DNA of 64,000 nt from Euglena gracilis (GCA_039621445.1 CP154957.1:35036227-35100226), one strand, 5' to 3'. Shown: positions 42,201 to 53,922, counted from the stretch's first letter. Notes: a model not told the origin generated them from the letters alone. Numbers and translations are program-made.

Positions 42201-43766
42201 GGGAGCTCCACTGTGATGCACCGCCCTGCACGGCCGGAGCGGTTGTGGGGATTTGATGCACCTCACACTTCAAGTATTGAAGGATTGGGAAAACTGTCTG
42301 TCTGACCCCCCCAACATGAAACCCTCGGACACACCCATCCACTCATCCAGGGTCAGACGTAACTTTCCTAATCACACCGGGAGGTGGAGAGTTTCAGGTA
42401 CGTAGTCAATTCACCGGCAAACAAAATGGTGCCCCAAAAATGTATGTTTGCAGATATGCTGCACTCAGCAAATATTCAGGAGCACAAAAGACATTCAGGC
42501 ACCTTCCTCGTTGTGTGCGCCGTCCAACAGGCCGTAGTGGACCTTCTGCACCAAGCCCTTCCGCACATATGTGCGGGTTCCAGAGTACCCGAGGCGGCCG
42601 ACACTGCAGGAGTCGAACATATCATAGCCTGGTAGCTCCCCAACGAGTGGGGCGTTGCTCACCTGCAGCTTGGTCTCCTGCAAGGAGAGGGGCTGTGCAC
42701 GGGTGGCATCCGCCTATGTCGCGTATGTCCCCTCCCCTGGTGGTGACCGGTCTTTGGGTGGGGCCAACTGACTTGGAGCGAGACTGCATCCAGGTTTGTT
42801 ACCAGGGACAAGCTCAGGTACACGCAGGTCTAGCAGGTCCAACCACCAGAGTTAGGGGGGGGGGGCAAGCTAGCCTATTCCTTTTTCCTCACTGTTCTCA
42901 TGACATATGTGCAGACCCTCAAAAAAAAACGTGCCACAAAAAGAGACAACAACACAAAAAACGTGACTGGATTTTTATAGCTTTGAGAATGCTTTCAATT
43001 ATAAAACATTCCCATCATAAAATAATGCAACTTGCGAAACAAAGAAGCAAACATCATATGTCAAAAGATGGTAAACAGTTAGGCACAAGCAAAACTACAA
43101 TCGTCACGGCAGGGGACAGGGAGGGGGCACGCCTGCAAGCACAGCACATCGGGCTGCTCCGCCGCCACCAGCCGGGCAAAGTCCTCCCCGGCGCACCGCG
43201 CCGCGAGGCCGTTCACGTTCCACGAGATGAGCTTCCAGTGCAGCGCAGGCTGGAAGTCGGCCGCGGCGGTGCGCCGGACGAAGGGGATCCCCAACAGCGC
43301 GACCCTGCATGGACCCGACCTGGGCCCATTTGTGATCCTCCGAAAATCAGAAATCCGTTACTGCTGGGCCGCCTTTGGGAGGCCGAAAAATAAATACAAC
43401 ACATCGATGGGGGGATGCGGTCCGACACTGGACATAGGCTGCTGGCTGGCTAACCCCCTCCAGGGGCTAAGCCCGGGGACATGGGCTGGGGGGTGGACGC
43501 AAGCCGCCAACCCCAAAATAAAACGCAGCCGGGACGAATCCGGGGAACAGTGCGTCCAACACTTGACATTTTGGGCGGTGCGGCGACGTCCTGCGCATTG
43601 TGCTTTAGCCACAGCTCCACACGTCAGGCTGGGGCGGAGGAGGGACGGGAGGGGTGGCCCTGGCCGTGCCCGCCAAGATGTCCTCCTCGGTGACCCGGGG
43701 GCGTTTTCCGCTGGCTTTGGCTTTGGCGGGCGGGGCAGGGGTGGCGGTCGGAGCGGGGCTTGGGGC
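39284..43766 (-). CDS. APEX1: AP endonuclease (APE1/ExoIII family), multi-exon
   Basis: This enzyme cuts the DNA backbone 5' of abasic sites in base-excision repair. Exons (minus): 43766-43610 (basic N-terminus, SGKRPRVTEEDILAG); about 43290-43130 (LISWNVNGLAA, then PDVLCLQ); 42672-42511 (ETKLQVSNAPLVGELPGY, GYSGTRTYVRKG); about 42233-42110 (VELPGFALVNTYVPNAG); 41985-41915 (QPIVWTGDLNVAE); about 41750-41525 (DYDRFFSGNFEQMQRG, TPEERANF); 41320-41195 (VYSYWSMRARQRPRNNGW, then RLDYF); and 39388-39284 (LRPRVVDCFMMPEVMAS, then DHCPIVLWLEK and stop). Catalytic motif residues are intact: the WNVNG Asn, the QETK Glu, Asp and Asn of GDLNV, and the terminal Asp-His. Several junctions fit GC donors (LCLQ|gc, ...E(R)|gc, YPAT(G)|gc). 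Low-complexity insertions of about 20-35 residues precede DYDRFF and VYSYW if canonical acceptors are used. The start codon lies upstream of 43766 and was not found. Confidence 0.92.
40297..40372. repeat. Imperfect hairpin of GATGCTGGATG words in an APE intron
   Basis: The words cagcatcaca, gatgctggatgctgcatc and atccagcatccagcag form overlapping inverted repeats. Its role is unknown. Confidence 0.5.
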
Positions 43767-45959
43767 CTACGCAGGAGCCACGCCAGAGGACACTGTCCGT
43801 TTCCTGCCACAACACGAGCAACCTCAAATCAAATTAAATTAATTTACACATTCGGCAATTTGTATTGAATTCAAATAACCCCCAGCAATATTCTCCCCCG
43901 GAAAATTATTTTGTCAATTTTTATGTTATTTTTTTTAATATTTAGATAATAATTGAGAAATGCAAAAACATTATTCATTAGGAATACTATTTGCTCGGCC
44001 GAAATCCACCCCAAGAGGGAATGTTGTTGGGGGGGGATATTATTGAAAATACTGGGGGGGATATTATTTAGCGCAACCTTCGAAATTTTGGGGGGTAAAA
44101 AATGGACGACGAAATGCATTGTATCCATCACTATCAATCAACATTATCAAAATATGCAAATATTTTTGTCTCAGAAAGTGTAACTTGCAATTTCCCCTTC
44201 CATTTTGAGCCCGAAAAAATGGCAGAAATCATATAAAATTTGCACAAAAAAATTGGTCCCAGCTTCCAAGAAAACCCATTTTTCTGTGGCGGTCAGCGAA
44301 GACATGGGTGGGTGGATGATGTTATGTCAGGTGTGGCAGGGACGAAAATAATTTGACGTGTGAGTCGCATGGGGACGGAAAATGTGCCGTGAACAGGGCA
44401 AAAAGCAGGTTGCCACGTCTCTGCATAATGGGCGGAAACTGGTTCATTTTCTCCTGGCAGTCTTTGATCAACAAGAAGAGAAATGGCACAAAGGATGGCG
44501 TAAAATGGAGTAAAGCACCCAAGAAAACCGCACAATGCCCTCACACCCCCACACCCACACTCCCCCATGATACAAATTGCTTTTGTTGCAAACTTCTTGA
44601 CATCATTTTTTGGCTTACTCAGCCTTGGGCCTCGTCTGGGGTTGGCCCATACCACACACCCCGGAACAAAAAAAAATAACGTCTTTCTTCTTTGCGCAAC
44701 GTACCTACCCCCCCCCCCCCCGGGAAACTGTCACCTGACTTGGCCAGTACCGGGGACCCTGACAACTTCCTATACTGACAGGTTGGCCGGTACCAGGGAC
44801 CCTGACAGTTTCCCGGGCGGGACCCTGACAGTTTCCCGGGTAGGGCATTTCAAGGGAAAGTCAATGAAAAATGACCCTGACAGGTTGGCCGGTACCGGGG
44901 ACCCTGACAACTTCCTATACTGACAGGTTGGCCGGTACCGGGGACCCTGACAGTTTCCCGGGCGGGACCCTGACAGGTTCTCGGGCATGACAGTTTCCCG
45001 GGGGGGGGGGGTAGGTACAGGCCAATGCCTTTTCTGTGTGTCAATCCTTTTTATTTTTTCTGACTTTGTATAACCCGACATTATAGATGCAGTGCAGGCT
45101 TCTTTTTAAGACCCCCCCCCCCAGGTTCCCCTCTCCCACCCAAAGGGAGACCCCAAAAATTCCGGCCATCTGAGGGCATATCTCAAAAAAAAAATTCGCA
45201 TTCACATGATGTTGCATCCCAAAGATCGGCCTGGCAATGCTATTTTGGGGTCTTTTTGTAATTCTTTTATAAAAAATTGACAAATCGATGGCCGGAAGAA
45301 ATTAACCATTTTGGGTTTTGGGTGGAGGATTTAGAAAATAGATGGGTGGAAGATTTAGAAAAAATTCACCTGTCCCAAAATGTAGCACCAAAGGAAAATG
45401 TGGTGAAACTTGCAGAATGATACGGTTGGTTCACCTAGTTGCATCCACTTACATTTCATTAATATATCTCATTGTTTCATTATACAACTACCGGTAATAT
45501 GGAATTGGTTCAAAAGACGTGAGGTACGCAATTTACAATTGTCTGAAAGTGGAGAAAATTGCCTGTAAAATGCCCAAAAAGAGATCGGAAAGGCAAATAT
45601 ACAAAAAAAATGCAAAAAAATGCAACTTTTCACAAAAATTTCAGAATGCAAAATAATGCAAATTATGCAAAAAAATGCAAATCTTCAAGCTTTTGGATTA
45701 TGCCAACAATTGAGCAACTTGCACATCCCCCCCCTGGGGACACCCCCCATCTACCCCACACACCCTCCTCACATCCAACCCCGACCCACAATACACAAAC
45801 CCCACACATGCCCTTTCCCCCACAGTACCCCACATTTAAGTGTGGGTTGTGCTTTATGCCACATGCAGGCACGGCCCTGGACTTCTGTTGTCATGAAGCA
45901 ACACATCACAGCATGGGGGAAGGGACTCGTGACCAAGGCCACACCAATGGTTCGGAGAC
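43767..45959. other. Spacer upstream of the AP endonuclease, no gene resolved
   Basis: This probably includes the missing first exon and promoter of the AP endonuclease, which I could not place. It holds a diverged TAACCCCC...GGGGATATTATTTA unit (43876-44075), a tandem repeat (44740-45012), AT-rich DNA to 45690 (many atgcaaaa words, 45605-45685) and a C-rich block. Plus-strand frames at 45559-46525 are low-complexity and unconvincing. Confidence 0.35.
44740..45012. repeat. Tandem GGGACCCTGACA(G/A)(T/C)TT-CC repeats
   Basis: About ten degenerate units of gggaccctgaca followed by gtttcccggg, ggttggccggtacc or acttcctatactgacagg cover this block. A larger repeat of about 135 bp is visible: the segment at about 44757-44835 recurs at about 44897-44975. 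Poly-C (44710-44720) and poly-G (44999-45011) cap it, with inverted cccgggaaactgtca and tgacagtttcccggg ends, so the whole may be one TIR element of about 300 bp. Confidence 0.7.
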
Positions 45960-46220
45960 CTGGGTTCTGCCCTGCGAGCCATCATATTCCAGCAGGCGAG
46001 CAACCAGGTCTGCCTTCACATCAGACTTCCGTTGGCCAAGCGTCCTGTGCCCCACAACGGCCCTGTTGGCCCAGATGCCACAAAATTTGCAAAATTGAGC
46101 AAAAGCGGAGGTCTGATTCCGGCCGCTCACAGGCAGCTTTCGTGTCTTCAGCAGCTCCTTCAGCGCAGGCACGGATAATGTCTGGTACTCCGCCGAGTAC
46201 TCCGCCGACGCGGCGCACAC
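45960..46220 (-). CDS. SAP-domain exon pair (DNA/RNA-binding protein fragment)
   Basis: Two minus-strand exons, 46220-46131 and 46025 to about 45965, join through a canonical GT-AG intron of 105 nt. The result is TLSVPALKELLKTRKLP followed by SDVKADLVARLLEYDG. This is the helix-turn-helix SAP motif (leucines of 'LkelLk..gLp..gkKadLv.RL'), found in chromatin, RNA-processing and some organellar nucleoid proteins. The join shortens the loop by one residue compared with the usual consensus. Flanking exons could not be assigned; a Cys-rich frame upstream (46593-46230) may or may not belong. Confidence 0.6.
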
Positions 46221-47945
46221 CTGCCAGGAGGGATTCAGACAACTTGGAGACGGTGCCTGATTTCTTGCATCCACAAGGGTCCTTGTTTGGCATTGCTCTC
46301 CTCCACTCTTCGGAGTTTGGAAATTTCTTGGAGCAGATGCCGGACGATCCACACCTGCACTTCACACTGCTGGTGGACGCCCTTGCTGGTGGTCGACACC
46401 CGAGAAACTGCGAGGAGCGTGGCCGCAATAAAAGCACAGACAGCAAACCCACGAGACTGTCAACCAGCATCAACCATTCCATTGAGTGTAAGGAAAGCAT
46501 CAGGCTCACTGAACCACCGTCATAATCCACTTTCAAGAAACAAAAGCTAGCACCCAATTCCCCCCTCAGGAGGGGGTCGGTAACTCTGGCCAAAATGGGC
46601 GAATCCCCAAAAAACTTTCGGCGCCTTCGTTGCCAGGTGGGCCGCTTTTTGGCCAGTCCTGTGCCCCTCCATCCCGGGGGGGGGGGGGCGGGGGGTTCTG
46701 CAACCAGAAATCAGTCAATCATCCCGAAAAAAACCAGTCCAGGATGAGGTCATGTGCGTCTTTTTGGGACATGTGAGGGGATGATTTCAGCATGATTCAG
46801 GGGTTCACCTGTGCGACGCAGCGTTGTGCGACACCGGTGGCGCAGCCGGAGCGCCATGGTGAGGCCTGGGAGCAGCAGTGCCAGCCACAGTCCCCAGGCG
46901 GGCGATACAGCAGGTGGGCGGGGGCCCGCTGTCTGAGAGGGCGGAGGCCGTCGCGATCCGGGCTGCCAGCCATCAGCCCCCCGGCCGGTCCCCCGCCACC
47001 CGCTGGGCCGCGCCGCCCGGCTGTGTTGCGCCGCCGTTGCCGTGAGCGACCCCGCGGCGGCGGGGGCGGTGGTGAGAGGTCAAGGCGACCCCAGACCCGG
47101 GGAGGGGAGGCCACCCCGAGGCCATGAACCTCTGCCCCCCCCCAAAGTTGGTTGAGGCCTATGGGACGGGGGGCTGGGAGCGCCCTGGGCAGGGTGGTGG
47201 GGCCGGGGGGAAGCGACCCCCACACCGCCGGGAGGAGGGCGAGGGCGAAGAGGGGGAGGGGGAGGGGGAGGGGGGGCCGCCACCGCCCGGCCACCCCCCC
47301 TCCTCCCCGGGGAGGGGGCCCCGAACAGTCCGCCATCCGTGAGGGGAAGGCTGCAGGGAATGGCAGGGGAGGGGGGGGGATGCACTGGAGATGCGCTTCT
47401 CTTTGTGACCTGGGGGATCCCCCCCCAGGGATGTGTGGGGACCCGAGGGGAGTTCGGATCCCCCCTCCCAACATCAGGGGGGGGGGAGGGTCGGGACCCC
47501 CCTACCACCCACTGCCGAAGGGCTGCCCATCCATCCCTGCCCCCCCCCCTGGCATCCCAGATAAATAAAGCCTGACAGCTCCACCTCACTACGGTGACTG
47601 AAGAGCCCCCCTCTCTCATCTGCTAGTTGGCGAAAAGTCGTTGCTTGTAATCCTTCACTATGTCAGTCCTTCGATCTCCCAACACCGTCTTCACCTATTG
47701 TGGAGATGGGGGTGCCACTTCCTCAGCGACTGCTACTCCTCAAGACACGGGCAGGACACTCGGCGCAAATATGAAAAGATGGGGAAAGCCCATCAGAGCA
47801 ATGCAGGGTGAAGGTGCTGCGGTATGTTGACGAGGTGCTGTGAGTGTATATGGGTCCAACTGGAAAAGGGTGAATCGCATCGGGATGCGTGCATTGCTGT
47901 GCAGTGGTATGTGGGGTGACAGTTGCCTGCCACGGGCTGTGTCGG
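46221..47945. other. Unassigned region between SAP exons and the next gene
   Basis: 46221-46590 is open on the minus strand without a recognised domain. 46660-46700 and 47240-47510 are G-rich. A GC-rich block at 46830-47110 could hold a 5' exon: a minus-strand ATG gives MALRLRHRCRTTLRRTGEP, basic and transit-peptide-like, but nothing confirms it. Confidence 0.3.
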
Positions 47946-49260
47946 TCAGGAGCCGACCAGGGCCAACTCCCGCTTGAAGGCCTCCATTTGTTCGGCCCGC
48001 TCTGCCTGCAGCGCGGCAATGAATTGCCATCATTGCAGAGGGGGTGGGATACATCATTGGCAACAGAGTGTGCAGGAATCCTAAAACTGGGGCAGGGGTG
48101 GAGGAGGTAGGTTTTTTTAAAAAATTCTTTGCTTTATTGGGTGAAAAAAAAAAACGTGACGGAAAATATTGTTGGAAATCGTCGGTCATCCATAAAAGAA
48201 GCAATACCCAGCAAAATAGGCTTCCCCATGCAACATTTTTTTTCCGGTGCAGGCAAGGCACGTCAGACACGAAGTCGGAGGCACCAAAGCAGCGAACCTC
48301 GTCCGGGGCGTAGGGCTGGCACAGCTCGTCCAGGGCCTTCTTGAGGCTGACGGCGTTGAGCAGCGGGGCTGGGTTTGTGTCGAACGACGTCCGCATAGCC
48401 TGCACCGAGCGGGACGGGAGGGCGGGGGCTCGGGGGGGGGGGGCAACCCAGCACAGAAGAGAAGCGAAAGCCGGTCAAGAGCAACAGCACCCGCAGCCGG
48501 CACCGCTGACAAAGAGGACTACAGAAGGGTGAATGCAAATGGGGGAAGCAGGCATCTACAGTGACACGGGTGTATGGCGGATGGTCCACACTTGACCACA
48601 CGGGCATGGAGCATGAAGCGGCAGAACAGGGCACACCTGCGAGAGGATTTCCTTGAACTGCTCCCGGGTCACGCGGTTCGCCTTGAACAGCGGGTAGCAG
48701 TATGCCTTGGCAAACGACAGCCACTTCAGGGCCCGCCACTTCTCCTCCCGCTTGGCCTGCAGCGCCACCAGACGTCACTGCCCAGCCCAGACAGCAGCAC
48801 CCTGGGCACTGGTATCGTGTCGGCCGAGAGGGAAGGGGAAGAGCCACCCGAGCAGTCCCCAGATTACTGGGGACTGCCCCTGGGTTGCTAAATTAATCTA
48901 GATCTCACGGCGTTCCCTTTTGTGCTTCTTCGGATGATCATTTTGTCCTTTTTTGGACTGAGTCTCACCGAATTATTTGGTCATTCAACCCTTTCTGAGA
49001 TGAAAACTCTCTTATGGGGCGAACGCTCCCTTTGCCAAGGGGGTGTCACGGGTTTAGACCCTCTCCTTGCCTTGGCCTCCCAAAGCCCTAAATGGCAAAC
49101 AAGGAAGGGTGCCTGGGTGCAGACCCCCCACTCCCCGGAAGGGCGAGGGGACACAACCTTCTCTGCCTCCGACTTCTGCCGGTGAAGCTTCTCCGAGCGC
49201 CGCTTCTTCAGCGCCGCCACCACCTTCGCCTTGTGGGCCTCCGCAGTCATCACCCGCGGC
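47946..49260 (-). CDS. C-terminal exons of a nuclear-type protein with an SRI-like helix bundle
   Basis: Four minus-strand exons join in frame with canonical GT-AG signals. About 49250-49161 gives TAEAHKAKVVAALKKRR, then SEKLHRQKSEAEK, basic. 48762-48640 gives EEKWRALKWLSFAKAYCYP, then LFKANRVTREQFKEILSQ. 48402-48262 gives FDTNPAPLLNAVSLKKALDE. 48019-47946 ends EQMEAFKRELALVGS before TGA. The block KAYCYPLFKANRVTREQFKEIL resembles the 'vk.yl.Ply....is.eqfKeI' pattern of the SRI-like region in PHRF1/SCAF-type RNA polymerase II CTD-associated proteins. This is resemblance by eye only. 5' exons were not found; the ORF upstream of 49250 gives no start. Confidence 0.55.
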
Positions 49261-50433
49261 GGCTTCACCTTCAGCGCACTGCGGCGGCACGGCACAGTTT
49301 GTGGTGGGTGCCCCCCCCCCGAAGTGAATGCATTGAGGAGCAAAATTACTGCATTTTTACGGGATTAATCAACCGTGGAAACTGCGCCCATGGTATCAAG
49401 CAGCCCACCACAACTTTGCGCAAGCGAAAACGATTTCCAACTGACTCAAACGTCAGCCGCATATCTGTCTTGCAAACATCCCAAGGCAAGGCACTTCAGG
49501 GCACACCTTTGCCCACCGACCCCAAGGGGGATGGATCACCTTCCACTTTCAAAAGACCAGCCAGTCACTTTTCAAAAACCAGTCACCCACTTCCCCCCCC
49601 CCAGGGGGCTTGTCACTTTTGCCACTCAGGCCAAAACGACACCCCAAAAAATTTACAGCGCGTTCGGCGCCGGGTGGCCACGTTCAGCCATTCCTGGCGG
49701 CCCAATGGTGTGCTCCAGGGCATCTCTTGACGACTTCCAACTGGGCTGCTGGAAAAGGCTGCTGGCCGACCCCGCTGCCCTTCTGATGGCTGGACAGTTA
49801 CGGATTCTCTTGCTTTTGGAAGAGGAAATTGGCTAAAATGGGCCAAGAAAATGGGCAAAAACGGATAGCGGGGGGGACAGCCGGCCAGCAGCCTTTTTCC
49901 AGCCTCGGGCCCATCGACGAGTTTACAAATTTTCCAGCGGCCCGAAGGGTGTCCCCAGGGTCTGGAACTGGCTCGGACCCAGGGTCGAATCAGGAACCAA
50001 AAAATGACCCCTGAAATTGAGAAAAAAAACTGGATTTTTGACCAGAATTTGCTGGCTTTAGTGACTCCTTTGCCTCTTTGGAATTCGGTGGGAGGGGAGG
50101 CCACGGGAGGCAAGGAGGCCGTTGGTTGGGCCGCGGTCCAACCAAATGCCGATTCGGACAGGGCCACGGCCAGCCGCAGCCCAACCCAAACAAAAAATTG
50201 GCTGAACTGCGGTTTGGCCGCAGCCCAACCAGGGAGCTTTCCAGGGGGACAAGTGTTGCCGCTGGTTGGGCCGCGGCCTTCGCGGCCCAACCACTTCCGA
50301 TTTGGAAATTATGAAATTCGGACTTTGGGTCGCGGTCGCGGTCGGGACGCGGGTCGCGGTCAGCCGCGTTTGCGGCCGCCCAACCACAACAGATCCAGCG
50401 ATCAAAGCAAAAAAAAAAATGATAAATCGGCCC

Positions 50434-50560
50434 GTAGAAGGTACTCAGCGAACCCAAAGAGCCGCCCAACTAGGGTTAAAAAGAAAGCGCCTCGCTTGGG
50501 TCCCCCCATGTTTTTAACCCTATTGGGCGACTCCTTGGTTTCGCTGAATACCCTGTAGAA
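50434..50560. repeat. Hairpin element family HP, copy 2
   Basis: The stem is gtactcagcgaacccaaaga...tcctttggtttcgctga-like, inverted, with the shared centre words gcgcctcgcttgggtccccc and catgttttta. It is followed about 65 bp later by the ccctaaccctgttc word that also follows other copies. Confidence 0.75.
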
Positions 50561-51410
50561 TTCAATGTAATGACTTTGAGCAGGAGAGGTTTAACTGCTT
50601 GCATGAGAACCCTAACCCTGTTCACCTCATAAAATCTTTTCCGTGGTCACCGTTTGCAGTTTGGTTGGGGCCGTGGCCGGCAGCGGCCCCAAACTCCCCC
50701 AAAAATATTTGGTTGGCCCGCGGCCGGCAGCAGCCCAACCGAAAAAATCCGACTGCGCCAACCAGGGAGCATTTTGCCTACCCTAGCTCCCATGAACCTA
50801 CCTCCCATGGCCTCCTACCAGGGTGGTCATTCACGGGAGGTAGGGCGACCGTTGGTAGGGTCGCGGCCAGCCGCGGCCGACCGCGGCCCTACCAAAAAAA
50901 AATTTAGGTAGGGCCGCGGCCCTACCAAATTTTTTTTTTGGTAGGGCCGCGGTCAGCCGCGGCCCTACCATGTGCCAGCACAAAAGAACGTGGTTGGGTC
51001 GCGGCTGGTCGCGGTCAGCCGCGGCCGGCCGCGACCCAACCTTCGGCAATGTTTTGGTAGGGTCGCGGCTGCATGGGTTAGCTGGGCACCTTGTAGAGAC
51101 CAATATAACAACGTTGGCGGAAGGGTGGAAAATGTTCTGCTGTTTGGATGAAAATCGCAAACCCAACCCTACTCCTTAAATAAACTCATGAATTTATTTT
51201 GGGCCCACAATGAAACGCCATTAGGAAAATTCTTTGCACAAGTAATAAAAAAATTAAAAAAGGAAAAAAACAAAAAAAAAATAAACTAAAGTTAAAAATA
51301 AAAAATAAAAAAGGTCACGTGAAAGTCACATGAAGTGTGGGGGGTATTGGGGGTGTGGGGGTGTGGGGGGGGGGGTGGCGGGGGGGGGGGGGGTCTGATA
51401 AATTTGCCCC

Positions 51411-51559
51411 TACAAGGTACCAGCACCCCAAAGAGCCGCCCAACTAGGGTTAATACACATGGGGGGACCCTCGCTCGGCGCCTTCGGCGCCTCGCTCGGG
51501 TCCCCCCATGTTTTTAACCCTAGTTGGGCGGCTCTTTGGGTTCGCTGGGCACCTTGTAG
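51411..51559. repeat. Hairpin element family HP, copy 3 (best preserved)
   Basis: A near-perfect palindrome. The left arm is tacaaggtaccagcacccca, then aagagccgcccaactagggt, then a catggggggaccc word; the right arm is the exact inverse, ending gggttcgctgggcaccttgta. The centre ggcgccttcggcgcc is itself palindromic. The tail at 51560-51660 repeats that found after copies 2 and 4. Confidence 0.88.
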
Positions 51560-52763
51560 AGACCAATATAACAACGTTGAGCGGAAAATGTTCTGCTGTT
51601 TGGATGAAAATCGCAACCCTAACCCTATTCCTTCAAATAACCTCATGAATTCTTTTTGGCCACAATGAAACGCCATTAGGAAATTCTTTGCCAGTAATAA
51701 TGGCAGGGGTGGAATCCATTCTGCAAGAGGCGAAGGGTTTCCTGTGGGGATCTTTCGTCCCTAAAAGAATATGGAGAGGAATTTACTTTTTAAATGCATA
51801 TTTTTCATTGTACTATTATTTACAAGTACGCCATGGTTTTGGTATTATGTGGAGCCAATTACCAACTGCCACGGAGAGCGTATCACCGTGGGTCTCAGAA
51901 TAGCAGAGGGCGCAGGGAACGAAGGCTGGATCGGTGGCTGGTAGAACAGTGCTCGGACAGTCATGGGAGGTGGGGCCGCGGTCGGCCGCGGCCGACCGCG
52001 ACCCCACCAAAAAAATGCATTTGGTAGGGCCGCGGCTGACCGCGGCCGGCCGCGACCCAACCAAAAAAATGCTTTTGGTAGGGCCGCGGCTGACCGCGGT
52101 CCCACTAAAAAAAATTTTTTGGTCGGGCTGCGGCCGGCCTCGGCGCTACCAACTGACGATGCTGAGAGCCAAAATTGGCTGTGGTAGGGTCGCGGTCGGC
52201 CGCGGCCCTACCAAAATCCTGTTTTGGTAGGTTGATGGCCGACCGCGGCCGGCCGCGGCACCCACCTCCCACGAACCTACCTCCCGTGGCATCCCACCCT
52301 ACCAGGGTGGGAGGGACCAGAGATTCTTTAATGACCCCGGGGGTGGGGGCACTTTTTCCTGGGCCTCACCCACTCTTTTCGAACCCACCCAACCGAACTT
52401 TTCGGACCCACCCACCCACTCTTTTCGAAAACCCACCCACCCACGACCCTGGGGGGGGTGAACCCACTCTTTTCTAAACCCCACCCACCCACGACCCCCC
52501 ACCCCCGGGGGTCAACCTCCCACCCACCACCCAAATTCCAGCCAAAATTGGCCGAAAACGCTGAAATTTCTTCTGGTCAGGCTTTCGGCCGGGCAAAAAA
52601 CCTGATCTATTGCCCCCCCCCCCCCTGGGGTCCAGAGGCCCCAACCCACCCGCTCACTCTCGAAAACCCCCGGGGGTGAGGGATCACACAGGTGTTGCAT
52701 GAATATATGGTCCAGAGGCCCCAACCCACCCAATCACCCCCGGCTCACACAATTAAAATGAAT

Positions 52764-53890
52764 CTATGGCAGTGATGCAGTACACCTGGCGAGTGTGGCA
52801 TCGAAGTCGTTCAGATCAGTTGTCAGGTAGCAAACACTCACATCCGCCACTTCCGTCATATCCAGGTTGTGCCCTGCAAAACCGTGAATGCCTGACCTGA
52901 ATCACACACCCACGCCTCTACGCCGTTTTATATTAAAATGAAAAATATTTCACAACAAATGGACAAATTAAAAATTCACCAAATCAACAAAAGGCAGGCA
53001 TTCAACCCCTTCAGACAGCAAATTTCATTGGAGAAACATAAAAATGATGCAAAAGATCCCGAGGCACCACCCAGCAGAGGGTCGTTTGCCTCGGAGACTG
53101 GTGGGTTTTGGATGGCTGGAAAAGAGACTGCAGGCCGCTGGAAGAGGCGCAGGGTGCCCTGTCTTGACCAGGGCCAGAGAGAGGGTCAAACTGGTGCAAC
53201 AAAATTGAAACTGCAAAAAAAAACAAAAATCAGAAAATCAGAAAATTGCGGGAGAAAAACAAATGCGGGTGGGTTGGAAACCACAAAATTTGCCACACCT
53301 TTCACGAGGTGCAGCTCCAGCAGCTTGTCTGGCACCTTAGCATCGCACACCACGCACTCCTGCACCGCTCCCCCGGACTGACCTTGGGCCTGCCGCAGAC
53401 ATCCCATTCCTCTGGCATTTGACCAAGGCTTTTGAAGATCTGTCTTCAATTCTGACGGTTAAACCACCCGCCAACGACCCACGAATGGTCACACGACCAG
53501 GCTGGCTGCAGAGGCCACAGGAAAACAAAGCCAGCCCAGGCACCGTTGAACAAGAACATTCCCAGCACATATGTGGTGGGATACCGAGCGAAACTGAGGT
53601 CCCCCCCATCCAGATGGCCTGAAGGGCGGTGGGATGGGTGGGCCTCCTGTTGGCTGCTCCAGCGCTCCCGGTGGGGGTCGCTGCGGAGGTGGGCGTACAG
53701 CTCCGCGCGGTGGGCGAAGCGGGTCCACTGCGCAGGCGCGGCACTGCCAGGGGACCGGCTGGGGGCCGGCCGCTGTGCCGCCGCCGCTGGGCCCGGTGTC
53801 CGGCACGAAATTGGTGACGTAATTGGCCATCACCTGGACGCAAAGCGCCAGATGGGTGATTATGTGTCTGGTGCATTGCATGTGCTGTAC

Positions 53891-53922
<32 letters not shown>

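Larger units (their letters stand above)
50110..52260. repeat. Clustered palindromes with GCCGCGGC core flanked by GGTAGGG/CCTACC or GGTTGGG/CCAACC
   Basis: At least a dozen short inverted repeats occur, of the form ggtagggccgcggcc...ggccctacc or the ggttggg version. The densest parts are 50130-50290, 50660-51060 and 51965-52260. Individual hairpins are 30-60 bp, separated by A/T runs such as aaaaaaatttt. Several share the same stem in both orientations. No ORF is associated. Confidence 0.75.
49261..52763. other. 3.5-kb spacer, repeat-rich, no gene seen
   Basis: This stretch contains palindromic GGTAGGGCCGCGGCC-type repeats (50110-52260), hairpin family HP copies 2 and 3, an A/T-rich run (51240-51315) and tandem acccacccacccactcttttc units (52345-52510). 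A duplicated segment, tagagaccaatataacaacg followed by a gttctgctgtttggatgaa word, occurs at 51093 and 51556, showing HP-family tails. I find no coding exon. Confidence 0.5.

Noticed and set aside
42460-43393. Plus-strand 317-codon ORF
   Set aside because: It overlaps APE exons 2 and 3 on the opposite strand, and the minus-strand protein is clearly conserved.
45620-46525. Plus-strand 301-codon ORF
   Set aside because: No domain, low complexity, and it is antisense to the SAP exons.
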